Shown: positions 35,380 to 47,699 of the stretch, one piece after another
How positions within the stretch are numbered: the first letter of the stretch is position 1
Layout: each line of letters opens with the position of its first letter
Assembly (NCBI GenBank): GCA_030272155.1
Contig: CP126195.1
Coordinates: forward strand, 5,625,001-5,689,000
Reading direction: 5' to 3'
DNA from: Tetradesmus obliquus
Lineage: Eukaryota > Chlorophyta > Chlorophyceae > Sphaeropleales > Scenedesmaceae
Length of the DNA: 64,000 bases
The notes under the pieces: generated by a model
What the model saw: the letters and a program-made list of their open reading frames with translations, nothing else
Databases searched by the model: none
Told to the model about the DNA's origin: nothing
Program-made: the position numbers and the translations under genes

Positions 35380-36101
35380 AAAGCAACTGTGTCAGAGCAG
35401 TTGTGGTTGGGATGGTGTTCATTTTGATGTACTCCTGCAAGGCGAACATACAGGAGCAGCCTGTGTGTACAGAGTAACGGGGCAAAGATGCATGGCCTTT
35501 TGGTCAAGCTTTTGCAGAGCAGCAGCAGTACAAAACAGCAAGGCGAAAGAATGTCGCCATGCAGTTCCCAGCAGGTCTTTGCATTGGTAATGCAATCAAA
35601 CAGCGAGCCACTCTACTGCCTGCCGCCACATCCTAGCATGTGATGCACACAAACTGAGATCTAACTTTGCTGGCAAGGAGAATCACTCCTCTGTATACAC
35701 GTAGCACACAAGACCTTGCCGGTAAACAGCTGGCTCTGCCGTATGTCGCACGGTCATGACAATGTCACACTCCCAGAACAACAAATTCTCACTGCTGCTG
35801 CTTCTGCTGCTGCTGCCGGTCCTGGTGCTTGCTGCTGCCACGATCATTGCACTGGTAAAAGTCTCTCTCACCATTGCCCACGGCGTTGACCTCACTGTGA
35901 GGGATGGCTGCACACTGTGCGTCGATGTACCATTGCATGCACATCTGCAGCTGCCCGCCCAGTAGCACTGCGTCGTAGCCATACTTGCAGCTGCAGGCTG
36001 TCTGGGCAGGGTTGGGCTCTGAGTTGGCGATGGTACAGGGAACACATTCACCACCATCCTGACTGATGCTGTCGGCTGGGCACTGGTAGCAAGGGAAGCC
36101 T

Positions 36102-36139
<38 letters not shown>

Positions 36140-37082
36140 GGCAACGGCTGTGGTGATGCAGGTATCCATTGTAACAGCATCAGCCATGTTTGATGCCAGT
36201 GGTTTGAAGCTGGTGAATCGACAACGTAAGCAATAACGCCAGCACGCCGATGCTTGATATAATTCTATGCATACAACGTTTGTTGATTGGGCACCAAGAG
36301 GCGTGGAGAATGTCACTGCAAACTCAACAGAGTTGAAGCAGCAGTGCAGCTGAACCTCATAAAACGCAAGGTTTGATACTGAGATGTGGCAGCCTGGCGC
36401 ACCTTCAGGAGCGAATGCCTGAGTGCCTGCGTAGCATTGGGAGCCCTTCTTGACACTAAAAGTGATGGTGGTGTTTTGCAAGCTGAGCAAGGTGGCTGCG
36501 GCAGCGGACACAAAGTAGGAGCAGCATGCAGCAGTGTTAGCTCAAGGGTTGTGTAAGGCAAACTTTGCCAGGTGCATCAGGACAGTTAGGCTTTGACAGA
36601 GCAGCTGGCAGATTGGGAGCTGGCGAATGCCCTGCAATATGGTATTCAGCGAACTGCGGTATGGAGTAATTCTAACGCCTGAGGGGCCATTGAACCTGCT
36701 TGATGAACTACATGGAAGTAAAGCAAAACAAGGTCACCAGTTGCCGCCTGCGCCACCCACCTGCCTCATCCAATGTCAGAAAGGAGGTGGATGAGTAGAC
36801 GCTAGACACTGAACATCGGCAAAGTAAATGTCATCGCCCAGTTTTTTAAATGTGGAAGCGCCACCCACCTGCCTCATCCAATGTCAGGCCAGCATCCCTG
36901 AACAGGCTGCTGGCAAAGTTTGGCAGCACAGCCGCCACGCCGCGCTTGATCAAATCATCCAGCAGCTGCTGCAGAGCCTGCACCGCTGACGGCTGTGTGT
37001 TGCCGCCACTGGCCCGCCATTTTGCGCCATCAATCCTCTGCACAATCTCTATAGTTATCTCCACGCCGTCGCTGTCATCATC

Positions 37083-37115
<33 letters not shown>

Positions 37116-38120
37116 CGCTGACTCATGGAGGCTCCGGCGGTAGTATCCACTGCGATAGGTGGGAGAGCGAAAACCAGAAGACCTGCGGCGGCGGCACCTC
37201 CGTGTAATCCGGCGATTGCTGCTTGAGTCGCCAAAGAGACCCCCGCCGCCGGATAACAACACCAGAGGAAGCAGCGATGCAATACCATTCATGTCTGTGT
37301 TGAGGTTGCCACCAAGCAAAAGGAGAGGTAACAAGTCGCCGTTATTGTTGTTGTTTGTCCTGCGGCACCCTCGATTGCTGTTGCCTCCATAGTTGCCGCT
37401 CAGCAGAATCAAGGGCAGCAGTGTGCTGAACTGGACATTGTCAACAGGCTGCGCTGCTGGGCAACTGCCTGCAAGCAGCAGCAGCAGCAGCAGGAGCAGC
37501 ACCAGCAGCATGTGAGGCCAGCGCCTTGTAAAGTGACAAGTGTTGTGTGTTTTGTGATGCACCGCACAATGTCAGCCGGCTGTTATGCACAGCAGCTGCA
37601 GCAGCATGGCATGTGATCTGCAACTGGAGTCAGCCGACGCATTAGCCATCGCATCACGAGCTGCGCAGCAGCGCTCAAACAGCAGGCTAATGTCTGGCCA
37701 GCCAGCCAGCCAGCCAGCACCAAGCAGCTAGCTAGCCAGCCAGCCAGCCAGCCAGCCAGCCATACCATGACAGCAGCACCTAGCCAGCAGCAGCACCATC
37801 CAATGCACACTTCTCACTTTGCCCAATGCAAACTTCTCACCTTGCCCAATGCACACTTCTCACCTGTGAAGTTCCAGTTGCCCAATGCACACTTTGCAGT
37901 GAGGGCTGCCTGGCCGGTTGCAGAGGCCCCTGGGCAAGCAGCATTGCACACCTCATCGTGTTTGCCGTTACCACAGCTTGATCCATTTGCTCGTGTGAAG
38001 CTTGATGGGAGCTGGGCCCCAGGGGCAACAGGAGTGGCTTTGAGGGTCACCAGGGGATCGGCGCTGCAATCTGCAAGCAGTGGCGCAGCAGCAGCAGCAG
38101 CAGCAGCAGCGCAGCAACAG

Positions 38121-38163
<43 letters not shown>

Positions 38164-39905
38164 GTCATGCATATCAAGTGCCCTTCAAGCTGGCTGCTTG
38201 GCCAGAACCTAGATCACGGCAGAGCAACCTCAAAGCAGCAGCAGCTGCAGACCACAATATACACCATTAGCCCAAACCTGTACACCGCCCGCTGCTGACA
38301 GTGCAGCAGCCACACCTGCAGCAAAAGGCAAGCTCTATGCCAAGGTTGGGGTTCAAACAAGCAAGCTTCACACCTCCAACAATGGTAGACCATTCTCAGA
38401 CTCCTCAGATGCGCCCTGCACGTCATTGCTTGAACCCTACACTCACCTGCTGGGTTGCATGCAGCTGGCTGGCTGAGCACGCCATTCCTGCAGGTTGAGG
38501 TAGGGGTGGAGCCCTGCGTTGGTGCAACATAGCCGCTGCTGCAGCTCCAGCTGCAAGTGCCGCCATCTGGCAGAGGCGTGCCGCTGCAGCCTGCGCTGCT
38601 GTTGACACCGGAGGCTGTTGGGACTGTGACGCTTGAAACAGGGCACGCTGCAGACGCGCACCCAAGCAAACAGGCGGCACACGCGTGTGAGACGTGGCCA
38701 TTCAACCTAAGGCAGATTGCATGCAGGGACGCGAAAGTGGATAAAAGTTCACAGCGCAGCGCAGCACTCTGCCTAATGAATTTTAAGTTGCATGCCACGC
38801 CTCGTATTTAAACACTATACACAGACGCTGAGCGGGGCTTTCAACGGGCATGTGTTGATGGAGTGGTGTTGATGTGTTTCCAGCTTTCCATCACCAGGAG
38901 GTGCAGCACGAGGTGCAGTGGTCCACACAAGGGCAGGCCACCCGCCAAGGCACTTACACATCCACATAAGGCACAGCATGGCCTGATGTTGCCAAGACTA
39001 TGCTGCAAGGCAGCATTCATCAACAGCTTTAGCGGCTGGCTGCTGCTGCAATTGATGCAAAAATGGCATTGACAGCATGCGCACCATACTGTCAACTCAC
39101 GTGGGAGGCAGGGGTTCGTGATGACCCATACATAGCTTGTGGATGTGTCACAAGTAGCGACAGGGTCTGGCCTCCTTGCGCCACTTGCGGTCACCCCTGA
39201 TGACCAGCCATTGATACACCTGCACATCAAAAAAACAACTTTGAGAAGAAGAAAAAAAAGGTCCACCAGAGTTGGGGACTCGAGCAGTAAGTTTGACTTC
39301 CTCTGACGTGTAGGTGTGACATTCTTTGTCGACGCACGCAGCTGCACAGCAGCATGGCTGTTGGAGCTCTCAGTGAGTGTTGGTACTGCAGGCACCAGCA
39401 CCATTTTGCACCACTTTGCTGCATACTTTCAGCTTCCTTGACCTGCTGGGTTTTGAAATCTCTTGGCACTCCCATGGGTGCTGATGCCAAGTAAATATGT
39501 GGCTGTTGACACAGCCACTGCCACTATGCAGGGAGGATCCAAAAGCAAGGACGCGTCCTGCACTTGCAACTTGCATGCTATTACTGTGCCAAAATGCACT
39601 GCAGCAAGATCTGCGTGTGCAAGAGCAGGCTCAACCAAGCTGCTAGGGCTCACTCTCCAGTGCAGGTGCCGGAGGTAATGAAGCACTGGCCATAGTACCC
39701 CTGGGTAGAGAGAACTGTGTTTTGCGGTGTTGGCACGGGTGGGCAGGAGGAGGATTCGAGGAGGCTGCGACCGGCGGAGTCCTGCAGATGCAGCAGACAG
39801 GCAAAACCTCTTGCTAGGGTTCAGCATGCTGCAAGACTTGCAACCTAGCAGAGTGACTAAGCTGCGGAAGCAGCCGAGGCAGCATCAAGGACGGCAGGCC
39901 GCACA

Positions 39906-39936
<31 letters not shown>

Positions 39937-40538
39937 AAGCCCATGCCGCCATGCAGCTGTGCAGCATACTAGAGCAGCGCTGCCTGAACCTTGTAAGCCA
40001 GTTACGGGCAGGGTCTGATACCAGGGTAACGGCGGGCATGTGGCAGCATGCATGTTTATAGAGCACCTGCAGGGGTATTGAGCAGTGTCAACGCACACGC
40101 AGCAGAATACATGCAGGGGCCATGCACGAGTCGAAGGCCAGTCACAGCAGCAGCGCTGGCGGAGCAGCTTACACCATGGCACAAGCAACTTTAGTGCTAC
40201 AGGTCCTCACAAGCTGCCTTGGCTCACCAGTCAGTGCAAAGAAAGGCTTATAACCTGAAACTGATACTGGTTGATTTGAAACCCAATAATGAATGGCTGC
40301 AAAGCATAGGCAGGCTGCTGTGGCTCACCAGATGAAGGTTGATGGCACTGATGGACTCAGGCTGGCCTTCCATCAAACGGCTGTGCGAGCCTGCAGCAGC
40401 AGCAGCACGGATATTTCAGCAGTGGCCAGGAGGTCAAATTTCGCTCCTGCTGGAAGCAGCACAGAGGTGCAACTGCATTGCTGGCAGCAGCACAGCAGCT
40501 GCAGCAGCAGCAGCAGCAGCAGCAGAACTGCTTGCAGT

Positions 40539-40571
<33 letters not shown>

Positions 40572-40583
40572 ACTGCTTGCAGT

Positions 40584-40628
<45 letters not shown>

Positions 40629-40906
40629 TCTCCTGGATGCTGAAAGCTGCAGCGTTCGTGTAATCAGCACACACACTGGAGAGCTGCAGTCATGCCGGCA
40701 GCATCCAACCGCACAGCAGCAGCAGGTGCACACTTGCTGTGCCACACCTCTGCTTTGCTGTGGTACACGCTGCTGCCTGCACAACTTGAAGACAGAGCGA
40801 ACCTCTCACCTGATGGGTTGCGTGCTTGTGCTGCAGGCGCATGCACGGCAACCAGTGCCCCTACGACCAGCAGCAGCAGGGCTCCCCTGCGCACTGCCCA
40901 CTGCAT
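33712..40906 (-). CDS. Secreted multidomain cysteine-rich protein, paralogue A
   Basis: Modelled exons: 40906-40810 (signal peptide, MQWAVRRGALLLLVVGA), 40390-40329, an uncertain exon near 40070-40000, 39781-39654, 39219-39101, 38647-38447, 38070-37864, 37468-36869, 36495-36403, 36099-35872, 35344-35088, 34665-34371, 34184-33712 (stop TAA). From 39781 on, phases join cleanly. Modules in order: two sushi-like blocks (CINGW...NPC; CPVSS...CSWSCSSGYVAP), a Gly/Cys block (GSSCGNG), a 200-residue L- and R-rich segment, a GCC2/GCC3-like block (CYQCPADSIS, CSCKYGYDAVLLG), an EGF-like block, and an Ig/cadherin-like block (GTDTFNYTTE). No transmembrane anchor was seen at the C-terminus. A role in the extracellular matrix or cell wall is inferred. 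The N-terminal third is less certain than in its paralogue. Confidence 0.76.
34690..34750. repeat. (GGCA)n microsatellite
   Basis: About 14 GGCA units lie in an intron of paralogue A, just upstream (minus sense) of the acceptor of the exon at 34665. This is similar in sequence and position to the tract at 4832-4905. Confidence 0.9.
36869..37468 (-). other. 600-nt exon encoding three LLPL repeats and an Arg-rich stretch
   Basis: This exon of paralogue A encodes three imperfect repeats of the form LLPLxLLxGN or LLPLVLLSGGG, separated by Asn/Arg-rich spacers. They are followed by RRCRRRRSS, a Ser/Asn/Asp run, and a conserved C-terminal half (VEITIEIVQRIDGAKWRASG, LQQLLDDLIKRGVAAVLP). The C-terminal half aligns with paralogue B exon 9 (54148-54705), but the LLPL part does not. 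I recognise no known domain. Confidence 0.75.
37698..37765. repeat. (GCCA)n microsatellite
   Basis: A short GCCA run, interrupted once by AGCTAGCT, lies in the intron between the exons at 38070-37864 and 37468-36869. Confidence 0.85.
37790..37864 (-). repeat. Tandem copies of an exon end and donor (CACTTCTCAC unit)
   Basis: A unit of roughly 28 bp containing TTGCCCAATGCACACTTCTCAC is repeated three to four times directly after the donor of the exon ending at 37864. It derives from that exon's last codons (CALGNWNFT) and splice site. Confidence 0.75.
40490..40627. repeat. Compound CAG tract in paralogue A intron 1
   Basis: Three (CAG)n runs are separated by AACTGCTTGCAGTAG spacers, themselves duplicated. 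In the sense of the gene it is CTG and lies upstream of the exon at 40390. Confidence 0.9.
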
Positions 40907-41866
40907 GTTGTCACCCTGCGCTGCAGCGACATGATCGCGGCCAGAGCCGATCACAGGTTGTTGAAACAACAATCCTATGTTGATTCGCCTCAGAATATAC
41001 GTTGCCTGAGCCGCGAGTGGTTCGGTTCATGCAGCAGCTGCAAGGGCTGGGGAAGCAAGAGCCGAAGACTGTTTAGACGGCTACGATTTGGGCAACTGTT
41101 AATTATGCACTCACCAGGATGTCAATGGTGGTGCCGAGAGAGGTGCTCGTGATGCGCTGAGAAAGGGATCGTCTCAGGTCGTCCAGTCCAGGTAAGGAAG
41201 CGAAAAAACTTCCACTGGCGCTGTGTGACGTTTGAAATGGTTTTACATCGATCCTTTAAATGCAGACTTGGTACTTGGGTCAGACCTAGCCAGCAAGTGT
41301 TGCAAAGCAAACCAGCAGGACGAGCGTTTAGGGCTGTAACAATGTTGCGCCCAGATCAAAGGGGTACAGCACAAGCGTGATAAAGGGATTGTCTGATGTC
41401 TAATTCTGCAGTGTCATGGCACGAACTTCAAGGAAGCGCTGTATATGCGTTGAACCTAACCGTTGAGCGCCAGGTGGCACTGCCGCAGTGTGGCGGCCAC
41501 ACTGCCACACTGTCACACTGCCACGGTGGCCTTTGACAGGCGGGTGGCACCTGCCTGAGGGCCTCAGGCACCGTTCCTGCGGCAATCAATGCCGTTCTAC
41601 TCTTGATATCCCTGCCACTCTTGACATCCGTGGCAGCCTGGCAGGCCTCCTGCCGGCGGCGCCCCCGGGGGCGGGCCGCCAGGCGTGTAAAGATGGACAG
41701 TCTAGCATGAAAAATGCACAGCTGCGCACCTTCAAGCATTGCACAGGGTCTGATGAGGCTGTCAAAAGCCGAAACTAGTCATCCTTGTTAAGGACTTCAC
41801 GTTCGTCTCATGCTCCGCTGCCTGGGTCACTGACAACCACTTGCTTGTTTACAATTGGCATGTGCC

Positions 41867-42036
41867 AGGTAAAGAGGGTGAGGGACGTGCCATGATGTTC
41901 AGGTAAAGGGGGTAAGAGACATGCTTTCATGCTATATGCAAACTCTCTGTGAACATGCCATGATGTTCAGGTAAAGGGGGTAAGGGACATGCCATGATGT
42001 TCAGGTAAAGGGGGTAAGGGACATGCCATGATGTTC
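41867..42036. repeat. 34-bp tandem repeat, four copies, one with an insertion
   Basis: Units starting AGGTAAAGGGGGTAAGGGAC and ending GCCATGATGTTC begin at 41867, 41901, 41969 and 42003. The second carries an extra 34 bp. Each unit contains a donor-like AGGTAAAG. Confidence 0.92.
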
Positions 42037-42094
42037 AGCAGCGCCGGGCGCGCCACTGGCGCCACTGGCGCGCCCGGCGCTGCTGAACATCATG
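42027..42094. repeat. Perfect inverted repeat with 29-bp arms
   Basis: Arms at 42027-42055 and 42066-42094 are exact reverse complements, with a 10-base centre that itself contains the palindrome TGGCGCCA. The outer part of the left arm is the end of the fourth 34-bp repeat unit, so the right arm is an inverted copy of it. The core is very GC-rich and could form a cruciform or RNA hairpin. Confidence 0.95.
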
Positions 42095-42494
42095 TGTGAG
42101 TCACACGTGCACATGTGGAGATTTCATGTGGAACTCATTGTGAGCACAGTTTGTGGCGGATGCTGCTTGGCACGCTGCAGCTGCACAGTGTACAAGGACA
42201 AGCCTAGGCAATAGCCAGCTGCATCATCAATCCGGGAGTCCCGGAGGACGCTGCACCTGGTAATTCGATGAGTGGCTGAAAGCACACTGTGCTATCTGGC
42301 AGATAGCTCCCGGCAGCGCGACTAAACCCGCACGCCACCAGCAGTGTTGGTTGCGCAACCGCATGCGATGGTAGCATAGCGTGGCAGCACTTGTGGGCCG
42401 CCCACGGCGCTGCACTAACATGCATGTTATAACACCTGAAACACCTGAAACATATAGGACTCGGAGGATGTGTAAATTCGTTCTTATACATATG

Positions 42495-42524
42495 ATTTCA
42501 GCACCTGGATTCAGGTGCTGAAAT
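42495..42524. repeat. Hairpin with 13-bp arms
   Basis: ATTTCAGCACCTG at 42495-42507 and its reverse complement at 42512-42524 flank a four-base loop. A further partial copy (ATTCAGGTGCTGA) follows at about 42531. Confidence 0.9.
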
Positions 42525-43376
42525 TACCTGATTCAGGTGCTGACAAATCAGCCAAACTCCGGCATCTCGGATCACTGTGTGTCACAGCGTGACAGATGCT
42601 GCAGGCTGCTGCAGCTGCAGCTCAAGGGCACGTGCAAAGTGTGGAGGTTTGCTGCCAGTGCAGCACACACAGGGGCTGCCTGCGCTGCAGTACTGCAGCC
42701 AGGCAGCTGCAGTACTGCAGTTGCAACACTCAGTGCACTCAGTGCAGGACTCAGTCTGCCGCCATCACAAAGCTTCTCAGATCTGTATGTGTCCAATCAG
42801 CGTGGAAATTACGCAAACATAAATACTCCTGACCGAGTTTTTGTTGTTTCTCATCCGCCTCTTCGTCCTGCAGTTGGCTGACGGGGCCCTGCGGAGGCGT
42901 CCATTGTGTTAGTAAATCCTCCAGTTGCACTTTTTAAATTGTATAGAAACAGCTCAAAGTTGAACCCTAAAGTGAGCCCTAGCTGACTGGGCCTGCGGGC
43001 CCGCGTAATCATCCGTGGGTTACGCCCCTACGAAGTGACGATCCTGACGTATCGCCCATTAAGGCAAGCTGTCAGAATGATGTTCGAGCACACACAGAGA
43101 ACTTGATGTGAATCACACCCAACCTACGTCTCTTACCGCGTTCAGGTCTACCCGGTCCGCACTGCATGAAACACCTTCGTACTGGACAAGGCCTCTGCAG
43201 TTTACACGAACTCGACAAACCAATGCTGGCATTCGCAACTCCCACTACACTCATCGGACTGCTGCATCGCCAAACGACTCAGTGAAAATCAAGTGACGTC
43301 AGCGCAAGGGCTTGCAGACCTCAGGGCCCCAAAACCGCCTCTCAGATCCGCCTGCGCCTCCTAAACGCACATCCGC

Positions 43377-46300
43377 ATGCGTACTACGCGTTTATCTTAC
43401 TCGCAGCAGTGGCTCTTGCTGCTGCTGCTGCTGGCCACCATGGTGGTGCTTACAGCACCACCAGCAGCAGCAGCAGCAGCAGGTGATCACAGTCGGACAC
43501 GCCTGCCCCATCGAAGGCTGCAACAAGCGCATTCCAGTGCGCTCGCTCAGAAAAGCGCCAGAGCACTGCAACCACCTGGTGTCTCAATGCAGGCACAGGC
43601 TGTGCCTGCTGTGGCACCTGCAGCTGCAGGTAATCCATGTTGCAACATTACAACATGTGGGGCAGGGACCTACTTATGGTCTGAATGGAACCGTGGAGGA
43701 TGCGGGTGCCAAGCGTGCCCCAGAGGGACGTTTCTTCCTGAGGGATTGGAAGGATTCATGTACACCTTGGGCTACTACAAATGCTGGCAACTGGTCCAGG
43801 GCGGAACTGAATGCTGCACTTGCAACCAAGACGGCTACACCACTGCTTCCTTCGGCAGCACATCTGGGGAAGCCTGCAGTTTGTGCCTGCCTGGATATGG
43901 GCGGCACGAACAGACAGGAGGTGTGCCATCGTGTGTGTGCCTACCATGCCCTCATGGCACCTACTCAGGTAAATTGTCACCGAAGATCTCCAGATCCTTG
44001 CCGTCTGGAGTGCAGCCCCACTGGTGCATGCGCATTTCGCCATGAAATTACCGTCGCTCACAAGCACATGTGCTTGTACATGCACCGTTACAGCTTGCTG
44101 GACAGCTCTGCGCAGAGCTGTCTGCTCGTGCCGCCCATATCCAGGCACACATTTGTAAGAAGCCCCTCATTCAACACTGTTGCATGCTATAAAGATCGCG
44201 CATATCAAACGGGCCAGCTGCCAGCAGGGCTGCAGCTTTTCAAATGCAACAGTGTTGAACGAGGGGCTTGCTACAAACAACATGCATGAATTGTGGCGGC
44301 AAGGATGTTGCATGAATGCTTGGTTGTGACCCTGCGCAGGTTGTACAACCATTGTTACCTTGTGTTGCCGCATGCTATGCTGTCTTTGCTGTGCATAGGC
44401 GGCGGCCCTGCACCCTTTTCCTGCACGCCTTGCCCTCAAGGCTGGACAACACCTCTTGGAGGCAAATTCACCAACAGCAGCGCATGCTCCGTGCGGCAAC
44501 CCACTCCAAGTGGCACCCCCTCAAGTGCAACCGGGCCGACGGAATTGTTGTCTGTGTCTCCGTCCAGCACCCTCACGTCCAACCAACGCGGCACGGTACA
44601 TGCTGCTGCTGCTTGCCCCGGTGGCTACTGCTACTTGCAATCGTCACAGCGCTGCCAGTTGTGCCCCAAGGGGCGCTACAGCGCTGGCAACACCACAGAG
44701 TGCAAGAAGTGCCACCGCCACTACACAACAGCAGCAAGAGGCGCAACATCTGCAGACGGATGCACGGGTTGTGCCCCTGGATACGGCAGCAGGGTGGACA
44801 GCCCAAGCTGCTTGTGTGGGGTGTGTTTGCAAGGCACTTACTCAGGTATGTGCAGCCAGTTTGCATGTCTTTCATTGCGAGCTGCGTGGCATCACACGTC
44901 CGACATGTCCCTGGGATAATCCAATGCTTTGTAGCTAAACATGCAGGCACTCTGCGGCGTTTCACAACTACTGTCAATCGAAGGCACAGGATCAGAACCC
45001 TTCTGCGAACTAGACTGGATACTAACTGGATCGATGTAGACCGAAGACAGAGAGTATTCCAGTTAGTTACAGAGGAGAAGCTGAACAACTGTGGGGCGCT
45101 TGAGAGATCGCTTATAGATCGAACACTTCTTGATGATTAGTACTGAAATCGCACCCCTATATATAGTCGTCTCCAAAATAGTATACTCAATAGAAACATC
45201 CAGAGTTAACAATACTAGAAGCATCCTGCAAACCTACATCATACCATCTCCGGAGAGATCCAGAGAAACCTTGTACATTCGAGACCAGCCTAGATCATTC
45301 GACAACTCACTCGAAGCGACTAGAACAATCTCGAAAACAACGACATCTATGAAAACTTACTGCTTTCTATCTTACACCTTACACACTCTATCAAGTGCAT
45401 TTCCTTGCGCAACCGCACACCCTTGGCGAAAGCACACTAGTGTAGTACTACATATGTACATATGTACAATGCATTGTACAATGCATTGTTGGCAATGCAG
45501 CCCATCATGCCACGGCATGGCATGTTGCTCCTCCTGCTACATTTACTGTTGTTGCTAACGAACTTGCCTTGCGTGCTCTCACTTTTTGCTGTTGCAGCTG
45601 GCTCTGCCAAGCCCAAACCATGCACTCCATGTCGGGGCTTATGGACCACACGAGGCAATGCATCTACGAGCCATGCCAACTGCACAGTCCCAGTCGCAGA
45701 TGCTGCCATCAAAGATGCACTGATGCGGGGCATCGAGGAGCTTGGAGTTGACCCCAGCGATCGCGACAAGCTTTTCAAGAGTTGGATCCCGCAAGCCGAC
45801 CTATGTAGCTGGACTCCGTGCATCGGCAGAAATGCTCGATCAGGGATCAACCTGGATTTCTCCTTTGAAAAGCCACTCACAGGCAGGCTGCCGGCTGCAT
45901 GGGGTGCCCTTGGCCATATCCTACGATCCATTAGGTATGATGAGGCGGGACTGGCAACTGGCCATTCTGACAAGAATGCATCGTGCCGATTGACAAACCC
46001 GTACATCCCCCAGACATGGTCGAACCTGACGCGCATCACCAGTGTCCGATTGAGCAACTTGGGGCTGCAAGGTACTGTACCCGGGCACATCTTTGCCGAC
46101 ACGCCTGATCTCCGCCTCCTTACCTTGGGAAACAATCAGTTCACGGCCCTTTCCGCACCCGCACCAGGGGAGTTCAGGGCTCTGACGGCTATGGACCTGT
46201 CAAACAACATGTTGGGCCAGTCAGCTCTACCCGAGTTGGAAGTGGCAGCATTGCCTGTACTTGACAACTTGAATCTGGGCTGCAACATGTTGCGTGGCAA

Positions 46301-47505
46301 AGTGCCGTTATCATACGAAGCAGTCTTGAAACGTTTGGTCGTCTTGGGGTTGGAAGGTAATCAGCTGGACACTCTAGACCTGGGGCAGTATGACTATCCA
46401 AACCTTGCAGCGTTGCAAATAGCCCACAAACAGTTGTCAGGCAAGATGCCAGACGTGTTGCTGCGGAAGCGCCTGGCTATGGCTGACTTCCGGCACAACT
46501 CTCTGACGGCTTTGCCAGACACATGGTGGCACAACATGCCTAGGAACGGGCGTGGCCGCGTCAACAACTTGCTGGAGGTGTTTGCCTCGCACAACAAGAT
46601 CTCCGGTTCCCTGCCACCACTGGAGTCTGCAGTAGGGGCCAACGGGAGCTTCATGTTGGCTGCTGACCTGTCTTTCAATGACCTCAGCGGCAGCATCCGG
46701 GCAAGTGGCAAAACATTGGGCGCCACCCCCCACGGCTACCTCATCGCATCCCACAACCGCCTAACAGGCAAGCTGCCCCCCAGCCTCATGCATTGGTTCA
46801 GTGGAGCGGTTGACTTGAGCCACAACATGTTGACTGGCTCGTGTTGCCCTGAGGATGGCACCAATGGGACTCCCTGCGTGGGTTGTACCTCGAGCACAAC
46901 ATGTTGAGGGGACCGCTACCATCCATCTATAGCAACTGGAGTGCTCTGCGCGTGCTTGACCTTGCCTCCAACCCTCTCAATACAACTATTCCATCAGAGT
47001 TCCTTGGGACAAATTTGGTTTAAACCCGAGGAGAGAGTTCTGGCAGCTTGTTGACGGACCCTATTGTGAGGTCTACCTCAATAATTGCTCGCTACAAGGC
47101 ACATTGCCCAGTGCTTGGCTGAACAATCTTTTGATCCAAGGCCGTGCGCTTGCCATACATGACAACCCAAACCTGGAGGGTTGTCTGCCACCAGCAACGT
47201 GTGTGAATCACACGTATTACTGCACAATGCCAGAGTTGCAGCTGGTCAGCCGCAACTCATCATGCACCTCATGCTTTGTAGCAGATGACTTGCGGTACAA
47301 CCCGGTCGGACTAGTCAGACTAGATAGATATGATTGTGATCAGGTGGATCCCCTTGTTTGCTCGTTCATACTCAGCGCGCCAACAGGAGTTGTGCCACGT
47401 TGCGACAAGTGGATTGCTTGGCCTAGTGCCACAGACTCGGCTAATGGGGCATGCACTGGCAGTTGGTGCGCACTGCGCTGGCAGCGATTGCTGGCACACG
47501 TGTGA
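43377..47505 (+). pseudogene. Secreted cysteine-rich leucine-rich-repeat protein, disrupted by two frameshifts
   Basis: Exons 43377-43968, 44399-44845 and 45598 onward join in phase 1. A signal peptide ([14 protein letters not shown]) is followed by TNFR/GCC2-like Cys-rich blocks (CGAGTY, CPRGTF, CTPCPQGW, CQLCPKGRYS, CAPGYGS). From about 45850 comes a plant-type LRR region (LTGRLPAAW, LSNLGLQGTVP, LDLSNNML, SHNKISGSLPP, LSFNDLSGSI). Near 46862 the LRR reading moves to another frame (WDSLRGLYLEHNMLRGPLP). Near 47003 it moves again (CEVYLNNCSLQGTLPSAW). It stays Cys-rich until about 47505. Either the gene is decaying or the assembly has single-base errors. The family resembles algal extracellular or receptor-like LRR proteins, but no kinase or membrane span is seen. 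The retroelement fragment lies immediately downstream. Confidence 0.72.
44960..45490. other. AT-rich island in an LRR-gene intron, possible mobile-element remnant
   Basis: Base composition here is clearly more A/T-rich than the neighbourhood, with a CTATATATAG TATA-like box near 45160 and no CAG triplets. At its right end (45440-45490) are overlapping palindromes such as CATATGTACATATG and a doubled GTACAATGCATT. A solo LTR or MITE would fit, but I found no clear terminal repeats or target-site duplication. Confidence 0.4.
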
Positions 47506-47699
47506 CAGGCGTGTGCCATGACAGCTGAACAGCCTTGAGCCAACAGAACGGAGTCAACTGCATGGTGCTGAGTGGCATCCAAGTGGCGGCAACTATGGGC
47601 AGAGGATGGCAGTGTCTGTGGCAGTGCAATGCCAACACCGGGTGGTCAAAAGTGGGGCTGATGTGCTGGGCCAAACAGGGCCCTGAACCATGCAGGTTG

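Larger units (their letters stand above)
40907..43376. promoter_or_regulatory. Divergent intergenic region with repeats and palindromes
   Basis: This 2.5 kb separates two head-to-head secreted-protein genes, so it should contain both promoters. Visible structures are a 34-bp tandem repeat (41867-42036), a 29-bp-arm inverted repeat (42027-42094), a hairpin (42495-42524), and two copies of the palindrome CTGCAGTACTGCAG near 42684-42720. No gene was recognised. Confidence 0.6.

Noticed and set aside
45130..45200. TATATATA box as promoter of the LRR gene
   Set aside because: It lies inside an intron, downstream of two coding exons that share phase with the LRR exon and encode the signal peptide, so it cannot be the main promoter.
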